Assembly (NCBI RefSeq): GCF_016127915.1
Contig: NZ_CP066059.1
Coordinates: 1,074,001-1,138,000 of the forward strand
Length of the DNA: 64,000 nucleotides
DNA from: Streptococcus oralis
GTDB taxonomy: Bacteria; Bacillota; Bacilli; Lactobacillales; Streptococcaceae
Direction of reading: 5' to 3'
Shown here in pieces: positions 42,033 through 53,789 of the stretch (its first letter is position 1; every line of letters starts with the position of its first letter). Made by a program: the position numbers and the translations under genes. The notes under the pieces are model-generated. The model saw nothing but the letters and a program-made list of their open reading frames with translations. It was not told the DNA's origin and did no database searches.

Positions 42033-43655
42033 TTAGTCTTTCCAAAGTTCTTTAACTTTTGCTTGTACTTCTGCATTTTCTAGGAATTCATCATAGGTTT
42101 CATCGATACGATCAATGACGCCATTCTTAGACAAAACAATGATATGGTTTGCCAAAGTTTGGATAAACTCGTGGTCATGACTGGCAAAGATGATTGATTC
42201 TTTAAAGTTTTTCAATCCATCGTTCAAGCTTGAGATAGATTCCAAGTCCAAGTGATTTGTTGGATCATCAAGTACAAGGACATTTGATTTCAAGAGCATG
42301 AGTTTTGAAAGCATGACACGTACTTTTTCTCCCCCTGACAAGACGTTTACAGGTTTGTTAACCTCATCTCCAGAAAAGAGCATACGACCGAGGAAACCAC
42401 GTAGGAAGGTATTGTCATCTTCTTCTTTACTTGCAAATTGACGCAACCAGTCAAGGATTGACTCTCCTCCTGCAAAATCAGCCGAGTTGTCTTTTGGCAA
42501 GTAAGAACGGCTAGTAGTAACTCCCCACTTGACAGTTCCTTCATAGTCGATGTCACCCATAATTGCACGAATTAATGCAGTCGTTTGGATGTCATTTTGT
42601 CCAATAAGAGCTGTCTTATCACCTGGACGCAAGATGAAACTAATATTGTCTAGGATAGTTTCGCCATCAATCTTTACAGTTAGATTTTCTACTGTCAAGA
42701 GATCATTACCAATCTCACGTTCTGCTTTAAAGTTGATAAATGGGTATTTACGACTCGATGGCACAATCTCTTCTAATTCAATCTTGTCAAGCATTTTTTT
42801 ACGAGACGTTGCTTGTCTTGATTTAGAAGCATTAGCAGAGAAGCGAGCAACGAATTCTTGCAATTGCTTAATTTTTTCTTCTGCCTTGGCATTACGGTCT
42901 GCTAGCAATTTAGCAGCAAGCTCAGAAGATTCCTTCCAGAAGTCGTAGTTTCCGACATAGAGTTTAATTTTTCCAAAGTCAAGGTCGGCCATGTGTGTAC
43001 ATACTTTGTTTAAGAAGTGACGGTCGTGGGATACTACGATAACGGTGTTATCAAAGTCAATCAAGAAATCTTCTAGCCAAGTAATAGATTGGATGTCCAA
43101 CCCGTTGGTCGGCTCGTCCAAGAGAAGAACATCTGGTTTACCAAAAAGTGCTTTAGCAAGGAGAACCTTCACTTTTTCACCATTGGCCAATTCGCTCATG
43201 TTTTGATAGTGCAACTCTTCTGGAATATTTAGGTTTTGAAGTAATTGAGATGCTTCACTTTCTGCTTCCCAACCTCCAAGTTCGGCAAATTCACCTTCGA
43301 GTTCGGCAGCACGAACTCCATCTTCATCTGAAAAATCTTCCTTCATGTAAATGGCGTCTTTTTCTTTCATGATGTTGTAAAGTTTTTCATTTCCCATAAT
43401 AACGACATCAATAACTCGCTCGTCTTCATAGTCAAAATGATTTTGACGGAGAACAGAGAGACGTTCATCTGGACCAAGAGAGATGTGACCAGTTGTTGGC
43501 TCGATATCACCAGCTAAGATTTTTAAGAATGTAGACTTCCCAGCACCATTAGCACCAATCAATCCGTATGTATTTCCTTCTGTAAATTTGATATTGACAT
43601 CATCAAAAAGTTTGCGATCACTAAAACGTAGTGAAACATCAGATACTGTAAGCAA
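42033..43655 (-). CDS. ABC-F family ATP-binding protein with degenerate second ATPase site
   Basis: A 540-residue soluble protein with two ABC domains and no membrane part, the ABC-F (ribosome-acting) layout. Domain 1: Walker A GANGAGKST (34-42), signature LANGE, Walker B LLLDEP (177-182). A charged linker (about 240-310) corresponds to the P-site tRNA interaction motif. Domain 2: the Walker A position reads GQNDIQTT (352-359), without the Lys; signature LSGGE (439-443); Walker B LVLDDP, Asp464 in place of the catalytic Glu. It most resembles the YkpA/YbiT subgroup, not a specific antibiotic-resistance type. Single gene with its own terminator. Confidence 0.88.
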   Translation of the reverse strand: MLTVSDVSLRFSDRKLFDDVNIKFTEGNTYGLIGANGAGKSTFLKILAGDIEPTTGHISLGPDERLSVLRQNHFDYEDERVIDVVIMGNEKLYNIMKEKDAIYMKEDFSDEDGVRAAELEGEFAELGGWEAESEASQLLQNLNIPEELHYQNMSELANGEKVKVLLAKALFGKPDVLLLDEPTNGLDIQSITWLEDFLIDFDNTVIVVSHDRHFLNKVCTHMADLDFGKIKLYVGNYDFWKESSELAAKLLADRNAKAEEKIKQLQEFVARFSANASKSRQATSRKKMLDKIELEEIVPSSRKYPFINFKAEREIGNDLLTVENLTVKIDGETILDNISFILRPGDKTALIGQNDIQTTALIRAIMGDIDYEGTVKWGVTTSRSYLPKDNSADFAGGESILDWLRQFASKEEDDNTFLRGFLGRMLFSGDEVNKPVNVLSGGEKVRVMLSKLMLLKSNVLVLDDPTNHLDLESISSLNDGLKNFKESIIFASHDHEFIQTLANHIIVLSKNGVIDRIDETYDEFLENAEVQAKVKELWKD

Positions 43656-43816
43656 TGTTTTTCTCCTATAATATGTAATATATTTATTCTACTAGAAAAG
43701 AGAGAAATATTCAAATTTTTGTTTGTCAATTTTGTGTCAATTAAGTTTACAGGTTTATTTACAACGAGTTAGTTGTTTGATTTAAATAATTTTCTGTTAT
43801 TTTAACAAAAAAATGC

Positions 43817-43822
43817 TATAAT
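43817..43822 (+). promoter_or_regulatory. Extended -10 promoter of trpS
   Basis: TGCTATAAT, an extended -10, lies 29 bases before trpS. The 195-bp upstream gap shows no T-box leader. Confidence 0.65.
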
Positions 43823-43850
43823 TGAAGAGACCATTTCGAAGGAGAAAAAA

Positions 43851-44876
43851 ATGACGAAACCCATTATTTTAACAGGAGATCGCCCAACAGGGAAACTGCA
43901 TATTGGACATTATGTTGGGAGTCTAAAAAATAGAGTATTACTGCAGGAAGAAGACAAGTATGAGATGTTTGTTTTTTTGGCGGACCAACAAGCATTGACA
44001 GATCACGCCAAAGACCCTCAAACGATTGTAGAATCGATTGGGAATGTTGCCTTAGATTACTTGGCAGTTGGATTAGATCCAAGTAAATCAACTATCTTTA
44101 TTCAAAGCCAGATTCCAGAGTTGGCTGAGCTGTCTATGTACTATATGAATTTGGTGTCACTAGCTCGTTTGGAGCGTAATCCGACAGTAAAAACAGAGAT
44201 TGCTCAAAAAGGGTTTGGAGAAAGTATTCCGACAGGATTTTTGGTTTATCCGATTGCGCAAGCAGCAGATATTACTGCCTTCAAGGCTAATTATGTTCCT
44301 GTTGGTACAGATCAGAAACCAATGATTGAGCAGACTCGCGAGATTGTTCGTTCTTTTAACAACGCATATAACTGTGATGTCTTAGTGGAACCAGAAGGTA
44401 TTTATCCAGAAAATGAGAGAGCAGGGCGTTTGCCAGGTTTAGATGGAAATGCTAAAATGTCTAAATCCCTTAATAATGGTATTTATCTAGCAGATGATGT
44501 GGATACTTTGCGTAAAAAAGTCATGAGCATGTATACTGATCCAGACCACATTCGGGTTGAGGATCCAGGTAAGATTGAAGGAAACATGGTTTTCCATTAT
44601 CTAGATGTGTTTGGTCGTCCAGAAAATGCTCAAGAAATTGCGGATATGAAAGAACATTATCAACGTGGTGGCCTTGGTGATGTGAAGACGAAACGTTATC
44701 TACTTGAAATATTAGAACGGGAACTTGGCCCTATTCGTGAGCGCCGTATCGAATTTGCTAAGGATATGGGAGAAGTGTACAATATGCTTCGAAAAGGGAG
44801 TGAGAAAGCGCGTGAGGTTGCAGGGCAAACTCTATCTGAAGTTAAGGGAGCAATGGGACTAAATTATTTTAAATAA
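43851..44876 (+). CDS. trpS: Tryptophanyl-tRNA synthetase
   Basis: A 341-residue class I synthetase with HIGH (17-20, in KLHIGHY) and KMSKS (in AKMSKS, about 203-207). Length matches the streptococcal enzyme. GAAGGAG precedes the ATG. No tryptophan T-box is visible, so regulation by uncharged tRNA is not supported here. Confidence 0.96.
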   Translation: MTKPIILTGDRPTGKLHIGHYVGSLKNRVLLQEEDKYEMFVFLADQQALTDHAKDPQTIVESIGNVALDYLAVGLDPSKSTIFIQSQIPELAELSMYYMNLVSLARLERNPTVKTEIAQKGFGESIPTGFLVYPIAQAADITAFKANYVPVGTDQKPMIEQTREIVRSFNNAYNCDVLVEPEGIYPENERAGRLPGLDGNAKMSKSLNNGIYLADDVDTLRKKVMSMYTDPDHIRVEDPGKIEGNMVFHYLDVFGRPENAQEIADMKEHYQRGGLGDVKTKRYLLEILERELGPIRERRIEFAKDMGEVYNMLRKGSEKAREVAGQTLSEVKGAMGLNYFK

Positions 44877-44899
44877 TAGGTAAAATATGAATCATAAAG

Positions 44900-44937
44900 C
44901 TATCTCCTCCATAGAATCACAGGGATAGTTTTTTTAT
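44900..44937 (+). terminator. Probable terminator after trpS
   Basis: AGCTATCTCC / GGGATAG partial pairing followed by TTTTTTTA. The loop is long and the stem imperfect. Confidence 0.5.
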
Positions 44938-44957
44938 GATTTCTACCATAAATATAA

Positions 44958-44985
44958 TTGACAAATTTTCATAGAATGGTATGAT
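44958..44985 (+). promoter_or_regulatory. Promoter of guaB
   Basis: TTGACA (44958-44963), 16-base spacer, TATGAT (44980-44985), with a TGG extension before the -10. Confidence 0.75.
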
Positions 44986-44987
44986 AG

Positions 44988-46517
<1,530 letters not shown>

Positions 46518-46523
46518 GTAGTA

Positions 46524-46556
46524 AAAAAGAACTCCTGAATTTCAGGAGTTCTTTTG
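46524..46556. terminator. Terminator between guaB and recF
   Basis: AAAAAAGAACTCCTGAA / TTCAGGAGTTCTTTT inverted repeat, usable by both convergent genes. Confidence 0.9.
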
Positions 46557-46574
46557 TTTACAAAGTTGTCAATG

Positions 46575-47666
46575 TTAATTTACAGAAATTTTACCGTTTT
46601 GAATATTGAAAATACTAAGGTTTTCTGGCAAGTTTTGTAAGTGGTCTAAACTTGTTGTTGTGATAAAGGTTTGGATAGATTGAGAAATGGTTTCTAGTAA
46701 TTTTAGTTGCCGTGTATTGTCAAGTTCGCTCATAACATCATCAAGCAGTAGTATCGGAGACTCGTTAGTAATGCTTTCCATTAGTTCAATCTCTGCTAGT
46801 TTGATAGAAAGTACAAGACTACGATGTTGACCTTGGCTTCCAAAACTAGCGTCCATACCATTGATATAGAAAGTAATGTCATCTCGATGAGGGCCGACGC
46901 CAGTATTCTTTTTGAACAAATCTCTTGATCTACTTTTCTCTAAAGCCATTTTAAAAGAACTTGTTAGCTGTTCTTCATCAGTGAAGTTGACAGATGGTTG
47001 ATAAGATATTGACAACTCTTCTAATTTATTTGAAATTTCTAAGTGTTTTTTTTGACCAAATTTCTCTAAGTCTTTAATGAATTTTATTCGATGCTTTATA
47101 ACGCGACATCCATACTCTACTAACTGATCATCTAATACTGACAGAAATGTTTCATCAATATTCTGGCTGGATTTTAGGTAAGTATTTCTTTGCTTGAGTA
47201 TATGGTTATAGTTTGATAAGTCTGACAAGTAGATTGGTTTAATTTGTCCCAGTTCAATGTCTATAAATTTTCGACGGACAGAAGGTGCTCCCTTAATTAG
47301 CTGGAGATCTTCAGGTGCGAAGAGGACAACATTCATATGTCCGATGTAGTCTGATAGGCGAGCTTGTTTTAAGTGATTGACCTTAGTCACACGCCCTTTT
47401 GGCGTTAAATCAATTTCTAGAGGGATAGAGCTTGTTTTTTTCTGTAGCAAGCCAGAAAGACGGAGTTGCTCGTCATCAAAATGAATGAGATTTTTATCTG
47501 TACGAGTCCGATGACTACGTGTCAAGGCTAAGAAATAGATTGCTTCTAGAATATTGGTTTTTCCTTGTGCATTTTGACCTAGAAAGACGTTTAATTTTGG
47601 ATTAAAATCAATTTTTGCCTCTTTGTAGTTTCGAAAGGTTTTAATTGTTAAATGTTGGAGCCACAT
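46575..47666 (-). CDS. recF: DNA replication and repair protein RecF
   Basis: A 363-residue SMC-like ATPase: Walker A GQNAQGKT (30-37), signature [12 protein letters not shown] and Walker [13 protein letters not shown]. It directs RecR/RecO to gaps. It follows the S4-domain gene by two bases on the same strand. In Bacillus recF is next to dnaN; here it has moved to the other arm, as in other streptococci. Confidence 0.96.
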   Translation of the reverse strand: MWLQHLTIKTFRNYKEAKIDFNPKLNVFLGQNAQGKTNILEAIYFLALTRSHRTRTDKNLIHFDDEQLRLSGLLQKKTSSIPLEIDLTPKGRVTKVNHLKQARLSDYIGHMNVVLFAPEDLQLIKGAPSVRRKFIDIELGQIKPIYLSDLSNYNHILKQRNTYLKSSQNIDETFLSVLDDQLVEYGCRVIKHRIKFIKDLEKFGQKKHLEISNKLEELSISYQPSVNFTDEEQLTSSFKMALEKSRSRDLFKKNTGVGPHRDDITFYINGMDASFGSQGQHRSLVLSIKLAEIELMESITNESPILLLDDVMSELDNTRQLKLLETISQSIQTFITTTSLDHLQNLPENLSIFNIQNGKISVN

Positions 47667-47668
47667 GG

Positions 47669-48037
47669 TTATCTTCCTGGAAAACGTGGAGCTTGTTTGG
47701 TTTTAGGTGATGAAGAAGTTTTTTGTTTTTCTTTCTTGATACCTTTATTCATCTCTTTGACAAGTTTAGCAATTCGCTCTTTCTCAATCTTATCTGCTTG
47801 ATATTCTTCTTGCTCTTTTAAACTTGGTTGTGTCAAGGTGATGTCAAGCTTTAAATCAGGAATGTCAATCGTATCTCCAACACGAATTTTCTTCCCACGT
47901 CTATTTTCTAATTCACCATTAAAGTAAACTTGATGCTCTATTAAAAAGGATTTGATAGCACCACCGCTTTGTATAATTCCAAGCTCTTTTAGGAGGGCTT
48001 GGAGCGTAATAAATTCTTCAAATAATTTGTATTCCAT
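47669..48037 (-). CDS. yaaA: S4 domain-containing protein YaaA
   Basis: A 122-residue protein: an S4 RNA-binding domain (about 12-70, with [26 protein letters not shown]) plus a basic, disordered C-terminal tail. Homologues lie beside recF in most Firmicutes and have a ribosome-assembly role in Bacillus. Streptococcal forms are longer than the 71-residue Bacillus protein because of this tail. The pair is tightly linked (two-base gap). Confidence 0.85.
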   Translation of the reverse strand: MEYKLFEEFITLQALLKELGIIQSGGAIKSFLIEHQVYFNGELENRRGKKIRVGDTIDIPDLKLDITLTQPSLKEQEEYQADKIEKERIAKLVKEMNKGIKKEKQKTSSSPKTKQAPRFPGR

Positions 48038-48197
48038 AATTCACCTCAATCTTTGGTATTATACCATATTTTCCTTGAAATAGCTGAAGGAAAGTTAGCT
48101 GAAATGAAAACGGTTTTACTCTTTAAAGCTATAAAGAGAACAAGAAAAATTTTGATTTTCGTGGTATAATAGAACTCTATATGTAAGGAGGTAAGGT

Positions 48198-49448
48198 ATG
48201 GAATTAGTGCCTGGAATTTCAGCACATTTTGTTCAATCCAAAAAGTTTAAAACAAATAAAATCACTATTCGTTTTACTGCTCCCTTATCTCTTGAGACGA
48301 TAGCAGGACGCATGTTAAGTGCAAGTATGTTGGAGACGGCAAATCAAGTTTACCCAACATCACAAGCATTTCGCAGATACTTGGCAAGTTTATATGGAAC
48401 AGATATTTCCACAAGTGCTTATCGTAGAGGACAGGCACATATTCTTGACTTAACGTTTACCTATGTGAGGGATGATTTTTTAAGTAAAAAGAATGTCTTG
48501 ACTTCTCGAATTTTGGAATTAGTAAAACAGACTTTATTTTCCCCCTTAGTTCAAGATGGTGCTTTTGAGCCAGCCTTGTTTGAAATTGAAAGAAAACAGT
48601 TATTGGCTAGTTTAGCTACTGATATGGATGATTCATTTTATTTTGCTTATAAGGAGTTGGATAGCTTGTTCTTCCATGATGAGCGTCTTCAATTGAGATA
48701 CAGTGATTTACGAAATAGCATTTCAAATGAGTCTCCAGAAAGTAGCTACACTTGCTTTCAAGATACTCTGAAGAATGATCGTATTGATTTCTTTTTCTTA
48801 GGTGATTTTAATGAAGTAGAAATTGCAGAATCGCTGAAGTCATTACCCTTTACAGCTAGAGAGAATGGCGTCACTATCCAGTACCATCAATCTTATTCAA
48901 ATGTCCTACGAGAGGGAATGGTTCAGAGGAATGTTGGGCAATCTATTTTGGAATTAGGCTATCATTCTCCTGTAAAATATGGTGATGATGAACATTTGCC
49001 CATGCTTGTTATGAATGGTTTGTTGGGTGAATTTGCACATTCGAAACTTTTTACAAACGTTCGTGAAAATGCTGGAATAGCCTACACAGTCTCTAGTCAA
49101 TTGGATTTGTTTAGTGGTCTGTTAAGGATGTATGCGGGGATTGATAGAGAAAATCGAAATCAGGCTAGAAAAATGATGAATCATCAATTGCTAGATTTGA
49201 AAAAGGGTAACTTTACAGATTTTGAACTTGAACAAACCAAGGAGATGATTCGACGATCTTTGTTGATGGCTCAAGATAATCAACAGACCCTATTTGAAAG
49301 AGTCTATTTGAATGCTCTATTGGGGAAATCAAGCTTTGACATTGATCGATTGGTGGCAAAATTAGAGAATGTTGATAAAGAAGCTGTATGTAAAGTTGCC
49401 AATGGTTTGAAGTTACAAGCGATTTACTTTATGGAAGGAGTAGAATGA
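48198..49448 (+). CDS. yfmF: M16 family peptidase-like protein YfmF
   Basis: A 416-residue M16 fold protein without the HxxEH zinc motif, so it is probably a non-catalytic partner of the next gene. GGAGG lies seven bases before the ATG, and the stop overlaps the next start by four bases. The YfmF/YfmH pair has been linked to EF-P modification in Bacillus, but the molecular role is not settled. Confidence 0.85.
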   Translation: MELVPGISAHFVQSKKFKTNKITIRFTAPLSLETIAGRMLSASMLETANQVYPTSQAFRRYLASLYGTDISTSAYRRGQAHILDLTFTYVRDDFLSKKNVLTSRILELVKQTLFSPLVQDGAFEPALFEIERKQLLASLATDMDDSFYFAYKELDSLFFHDERLQLRYSDLRNSISNESPESSYTCFQDTLKNDRIDFFFLGDFNEVEIAESLKSLPFTARENGVTIQYHQSYSNVLREGMVQRNVGQSILELGYHSPVKYGDDEHLPMLVMNGLLGEFAHSKLFTNVRENAGIAYTVSSQLDLFSGLLRMYAGIDRENRNQARKMMNHQLLDLKKGNFTDFELEQTKEMIRRSLLMAQDNQQTLFERVYLNALLGKSSFDIDRLVAKLENVDKEAVCKVANGLKLQAIYFMEGVE

Positions 49449-50728
49449 CAAAGGTTACTTTTGAAGAAAAATACTATCCTGCTGTAAAGGAAACAGTCTA
49501 CAAAGCACAATTATCAAATTTATTGACAGTTTCTTTACTCCCTAAACAAGATTTCAATGAGGTTTATGGGATTGTAACGGTTCAATTTGGTTCTGTAGAT
49601 GCAACTTATACAAGCCTGGACAAAGGTTTACGTCATCATCCAGCAGGAATTGCACATTTTCTTGAACATAAATTGTTTGAAAGAGAAAATTCTGAGGATA
49701 TAATGGCTGCGTTTACTCGATTAGGTGCGGACAGTAATGCCTTTACAAGCTTTACTAAGACCAGCTATCTTTTTTCAACAATTGACCATCTATTAGAGAA
49801 TTTAGATTTGCTAGATGAGTTAGTCGGAGATGTTCATTTTACAGAAGAGTCTGTTTTGAGGGAACAGGCTATTATCCAGCAAGAACGAGAAATGTACCAA
49901 GATGATCCAGACTCACGTTTGTTTTTTGCAACATTAGCCAACCTTTATCCTGATACTCCTTTAGCAACAGATATTGTTGGAAGTGAAAAATCAATTGCTG
50001 AGATTCAAGTTTCAAATTTAAAAGAGAACTTTACAGACTTTTACAAACCTGTCAACATGTCACTGTTTTTAGTTGGAAATATTGATGTGGAAGTTGTTGA
50101 GGAATACTTTTCGAAAAAGGAAAAGGAAGTTTCAAACCAGTTTATGGTTTCAAAAGAGCAACTCCTTTTGCAGCCTGTGAAGCAAACAGATAGTTTTCGG
50201 ATGGAAGTTTCTTCACCCAAACTTGCTGTTGCGATTAGAGGTAATGGGCAAATAACAGAAGCTGAGTCTTATCGTTACAATATTTTATTGAAATTACTAT
50301 TTACGATGATGTTTGGTTGGACTTCTGATCGTTTTCAAAGGTTATATGAGACTGGGAAGTTAGATGCGTCATTGTCACTTGAGGTTGAAGTCAACAGTCG
50401 CTTTCATTTTGTGATATTGACAATGGACACCAAAGAGCCTGTTTCTCTGTCGCATCAATTTCGTAAAGCGATTCGTCAGTTTAGTAGTGATGCGGATATT
50501 ACCGAGGAACATTTAGATCTTGTTAAGAGTGAGATGTTTGGGGAGTTTTTCAGCAGTATGAACTCCCTGGAGTTTATTGCAACTCAATACGATCCGATGG
50601 ATTGCGGAGAAACAATTTTTGATTTTCCGAAAATTTTACAGGAAATTACTTTGGAGGATGTTCTAGAAGCTGGACATCGTTTGATTGATAATGGTGATCT
50701 AGTTGATTTTACAATCTTTCCAGCTTAA
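49445..50728 (+). CDS. yfmH: M16 family metallopeptidase YfmH
   Basis: A 427-residue M16 (insulinase/pitrilysin fold) peptidase. The inverted zinc motif H71-F-L-E74-H75 is intact, with the distal zinc Glu near 145-150 (QAIIQQEREMY). It probably forms a heterodimer with the product of yfmF, overlapped by ATGA. The substrate is unknown. Confidence 0.88.
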   Translation: MTKVTFEEKYYPAVKETVYKAQLSNLLTVSLLPKQDFNEVYGIVTVQFGSVDATYTSLDKGLRHHPAGIAHFLEHKLFERENSEDIMAAFTRLGADSNAFTSFTKTSYLFSTIDHLLENLDLLDELVGDVHFTEESVLREQAIIQQEREMYQDDPDSRLFFATLANLYPDTPLATDIVGSEKSIAEIQVSNLKENFTDFYKPVNMSLFLVGNIDVEVVEEYFSKKEKEVSNQFMVSKEQLLLQPVKQTDSFRMEVSSPKLAVAIRGNGQITEAESYRYNILLKLLFTMMFGWTSDRFQRLYETGKLDASLSLEVEVNSRFHFVILTMDTKEPVSLSHQFRKAIRQFSSDADITEEHLDLVKSEMFGEFFSSMNSLEFIATQYDPMDCGETIFDFPKILQEITLEDVLEAGHRLIDNGDLVDFTIFPA

Positions 50729-50763
50729 AAGATGACTAATACTAGAAAGAAGGAATGGTACGT

Positions 50764-51585
50764 ATGAGAAAAAAAACAATTGGCGAGGTTCTGCGTTTAG
50801 CTAGAATTAACCAGGGGTTGAGTTTAGAAGAATTGCAGGAAAAAACTGAAATTCAGTTGCATTTTCTAGAAGCCATGGAGGCGGATGATTTCGATTTACT
50901 TCCTAGTACCTTCTACGCTCGTTCTTTTTTAAGAAAATATGCCTGGGCAGTAGAGTTGGATGAAGGAATTGTTTTGGATGCCTACGATTCAGGCAGTATG
51001 ATTACCTACGAAGAGGTAGATGTCGATGAAGAAGACTTGTCTGGTCGCAGACGATCAAATAAGAAAAAAACGTCTTATCTCCCTTTATTTTATTTTGTGC
51101 TATTTGCTTTATCAATTTTAATTTTTGTGACTTACTATGTTTGGAATTACATCCAAACTCAGCCAAGTCCTTCTTCTGCTAATTATAGTGTTGTGAACTC
51201 GACTAGTTCAACAACCTCATCTAGTTCATCTTCTAGTAGTCAGACGTCTAGCTCGTCTTCTACTACGGAATCAACTATTACAGTATCAGGTGAAGGAAAC
51301 CGCATTGAAGCTCGGTATAAAACGAGTAAGGAAACTGCTACTGTTCAACTAGCAGTTTCAGATACAACTAGTTGGGTTAGTGTTTCAGGAAGTGAGCTGG
51401 AGGGTGGTGTGACACTATCCGCAGACAATAAGAATGCAAAAACAACAGTTTCAACTATGAATCCCGTTACTATTACTTTAGGTGTAGTGAAGGGAGTTAC
51501 TGTGACTGTGGACAATCAAACGATTGATACTTCGAAGCTGACAACTCAGACTGGAACTGTAACACTTACATTTACTACAGATTAA
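50764..51585 (+). CDS. rodZ: RodZ-like helix-turn-helix membrane protein
   Basis: A 273-residue bitopic protein. Residues 1-70 form a Cro-like helix-turn-helix (TIGEVLRLARINQGLSLEELQEKT) that in RodZ binds the elongation cytoskeleton. A membrane helix (about 102-128) follows, then a Ser/Thr-rich linker and a C-terminal beta domain (DUF4115). ATG at 50764 is preferred because AAGGA lies nine bases upstream; an ATG three codons earlier sits too close to that site. Context with pgsA, mreC and mreD supports an envelope-elongation role. Confidence 0.85.
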   Translation: MRKKTIGEVLRLARINQGLSLEELQEKTEIQLHFLEAMEADDFDLLPSTFYARSFLRKYAWAVELDEGIVLDAYDSGSMITYEEVDVDEEDLSGRRRSNKKKTSYLPLFYFVLFALSILIFVTYYVWNYIQTQPSPSSANYSVVNSTSSTTSSSSSSSSQTSSSSSTTESTITVSGEGNRIEARYKTSKETATVQLAVSDTTSWVSVSGSELEGGVTLSADNKNAKTTVSTMNPVTITLGVVKGVTVTVDNQTIDTSKLTTQTGTVTLTFTTD

Positions 51586-51595
51586 GGAAAAATCA

Positions 51596-52141
51596 ATGAA
51601 AAAAGAACAAATTCCTAATGTATTAACTATTGGTAGAATTCTCTTTATACCTCTCTTTATTCTTATTTTGACTTTGGGCCATTCACAAGGAAGTCATTTG
51701 CTGGCAGCGATCATCTTTGCAGTTGCTAGTATAACGGATTATCTTGATGGCTACCTTGCTCGTAAATGGAATGTAGTCAGCAACTTTGGAAAGTTTGCTG
51801 ATCCGATGGCCGATAAGCTGTTGGTTATGTCAGCTTTTATCATGTTGATTGAGTTAGGTATGGCTCCAGCTTGGGTTGTTGCTATTATCATCTGTCGTGA
51901 ACTTGCGGTGACAGGCTTGCGTTTGTTGCTTATTGAGACGGGAGGGACAGTTCTAGCAGCAGCGATGCCTGGGAAAATCAAGACCTTTAGTCAAATGTTT
52001 GCCATTATCTTTTTGCTCTTACATTGGAATTTAATTGGTCAGCTGTTGCTTTATATAGCTTTGTTTTTCACTATCTACTCTGGCTATGATTATTTCAAGG
52101 GTAGCGCTCATCTATTCAAAGGGACATTTGGTTCGAAATGA
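51596..52141 (+). CDS. pgsA: CDP-diacylglycerol-glycerol-3-phosphate 3-phosphatidyltransferase
   Basis: A 181-residue membrane enzyme that makes phosphatidylglycerol phosphate. The CDP-alcohol phosphotransferase motif DYLDGYLAR...FGKFADPMADK (about 48-70) has the metal-binding Asp residues. About four to five membrane segments. It follows rodZ by ten bases and overlaps ecfA1 by four. Confidence 0.95.
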   Translation: MKKEQIPNVLTIGRILFIPLFILILTLGHSQGSHLLAAIIFAVASITDYLDGYLARKWNVVSNFGKFADPMADKLLVMSAFIMLIELGMAPAWVVAIIICRELAVTGLRLLLIETGGTVLAAAMPGKIKTFSQMFAIIFLLLHWNLIGQLLLYIALFFTIYSGYDYFKGSAHLFKGTFGSK

Positions 52142-52965
52142 AATCGATTATTGAAGTAAAAGATCTGTCTTTTCGTTACAAGGAATATCAGGATCAATAT
52201 GATGTTAATAATGTCTCGTTTCACGTGAAACGGGGAGAATGGCTTTCGATTGTAGGTCATAATGGGAGTGGAAAATCGACAACTATCCGTTTGATTGATG
52301 GCTTGCTTGAAGCAGAGTCTGGGGAAATCTGGATTGATGGGCAATTGCTGTCCTCTGAGAATGTTTGGGACTTACGCCGTCAAATTGGTATGGTTTTTCA
52401 AAATCCAGATAACCAATTTGTGGGGGCAACTGTTGAAGATGATGTCGCCTTTGGATTAGAAAATCAGGGACTTCCTCGTGAAGAAATGAAGAAGAGAGTG
52501 GCTGAATCTTTGGGGTTGGTAGGTATGCTGGACTTTAAGAAGAGAGAACCAGCTCGTTTATCTGGTGGACAAAAACAGCGGGTGGCTATTGCGGGAGTTG
52601 TTGCCTTGAGGCCAGCTATTTTGATTTTGGACGAGGCTACAAGTATGTTGGATCCTGAGGGACGCAGAGAACTGATTCAGACAGTTCAAGAGATTCGAAA
52701 AGACCACCAGATGACAGTCGTCTCCATTACACATGATTTAGAGGAAGTTGCGATGAGTGACCGTGTCTTGGTCATGAAAAAAGGCCAAGTGGAGTCAACT
52801 AGCAGCCCCAGAGAACTTTTTTCTCGGGATGACCTTGACCAGATAGGGTTAGATGAGCCTTTTACTAATCAATTGAGAGAATCTTTGAGAGAGACTGGTT
52901 ATCAGTTGCCAGATGGCTATTTGACAGAAGGAGAGCTAGAGGACAAGTTATGGGAATTACTCTAG
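52138..52965 (+). CDS. ecfA1: ECF transporter ATPase EcfA1
   Basis: A 275-residue ATPase of the energy-coupling factor core that powers group II vitamin transporters. Walker [10 protein letters not shown] (40-48), Q-loop MVFQNPDNQ, signature LSGGQKQR and Walker [13 protein letters not shown]. Overlaps pgsA (ATGA) and ecfA2 (16 bases). A parS-like palindrome lies inside at 52217-52232. Confidence 0.95.
   Translation: MKSIIEVKDLSFRYKEYQDQYDVNNVSFHVKRGEWLSIVGHNGSGKSTTIRLIDGLLEAESGEIWIDGQLLSSENVWDLRRQIGMVFQNPDNQFVGATVEDDVAFGLENQGLPREEMKKRVAESLGLVGMLDFKKREPARLSGGQKQRVAIAGVVALRPAILILDEATSMLDPEGRRELIQTVQEIRKDHQMTVVSITHDLEEVAMSDRVLVMKKGQVESTSSPRELFSRDDLDQIGLDEPFTNQLRESLRETGYQLPDGYLTEGELEDKLWELL
52217..52232. 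promoter_or_regulatory. parS site (ParB-binding) inside ecfA1
   Basis: CGTTTCACGTGAAACG is a perfect 16-base palindrome containing the parS core GTTTCACGTGAAAC. About 22 kb from oriC on the right arm. Confidence 0.85.
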
Positions 52966-53789
52966 AAAATGTGAGCTTTACCTATCAAGAGGGGACTCCC
53001 CTATCTTCATCAGCCTTGACTGATGTTTCTTTGACGATTGAGGATGGCTCCTATACAGCTTTAGTAGGGCACACAGGTAGTGGGAAATCAACGATTTTAC
53101 AGCTTTTAAATGGCCTATTGGTACCAAGTAAGGGTTCTGTTCGAGTTTTCGATACCGTCATTACTCCTACATCAACCAATAAAGAAATTCGCCAGATTCG
53201 AAAGCAGGTTGGTCTAGTGTTTCAATTTGCTGAAAATCAGATTTTCGAAGAGACTGTTTTGAAAGATGTTGCATTTGGACCGCAAAATTTTGGAGTTTCT
53301 GAGGAAGAGGCCAAGAAAATTGCGCGTGAAAAGTTAGCCTTGGTAGGCATCGATGAGTCACTCTTTGAGCGCAGTCCTTTTGAACTTTCTGGTGGTCAAA
53401 TGAGACGTGTGGCTATAGCAGGTATGCTAGCGATGGAGCCAACTGTCTTAGTTTTAGATGAGCCGACAGCAGGACTTGATCCTTTGGGCAGAAAAGAATT
53501 GATGACTTTGTTTAAAGAACTCCACCTTTCTGGAATGACAATCGTTCTGGTAACGCATTTGATGGATGATGTAGCTGCATATGCTGATCAGGTCTATGTT
53601 ATGGAAAAGGGGCGTTTGGTCAAAAGTGGCAAACCGTGCGAAGTTTTCCAAGATGTAGCCTCTATGGAAAAAGTACAGTTAGGTGTGCCTAAAATCACAG
53701 CCTTTTGTAAACGTTTGGCAGATAGAGGTGTAGCTTTTAAAAAACTGCCAATCAAGATAGAGGAGTTTAAGGAGTCGCTAAATGGATAG
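52950..53789 (+). CDS. ecfA2: ECF transporter ATPase EcfA2
   Basis: A 279-residue partner ATPase: Walker [10 protein letters not shown] (40-48), Q-loop LVFQFAENQ, signature LSGGQMRR and Walker [13 protein letters not shown]. Starts inside ecfA1 and overlaps ecfT by eight bases, so the A1-A2-T module is translationally coupled. No substrate-binding S component lies here, as usual for group II systems. Confidence 0.95.
   Translation: MGITLENVSFTYQEGTPLSSSALTDVSLTIEDGSYTALVGHTGSGKSTILQLLNGLLVPSKGSVRVFDTVITPTSTNKEIRQIRKQVGLVFQFAENQIFEETVLKDVAFGPQNFGVSEEEAKKIAREKLALVGIDESLFERSPFELSGGQMRRVAIAGMLAMEPTVLVLDEPTAGLDPLGRKELMTLFKELHLSGMTIVLVTHLMDDVAAYADQVYVMEKGRLVKSGKPCEVFQDVASMEKVQLGVPKITAFCKRLADRGVAFKKLPIKIEEFKESLNG

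Noticed and set aside
43656..43850. A T-box leader upstream of trpS
   Set aside because: The 195-bp gap lacks the T-box core and has a simple extended -10 promoter close to the gene.
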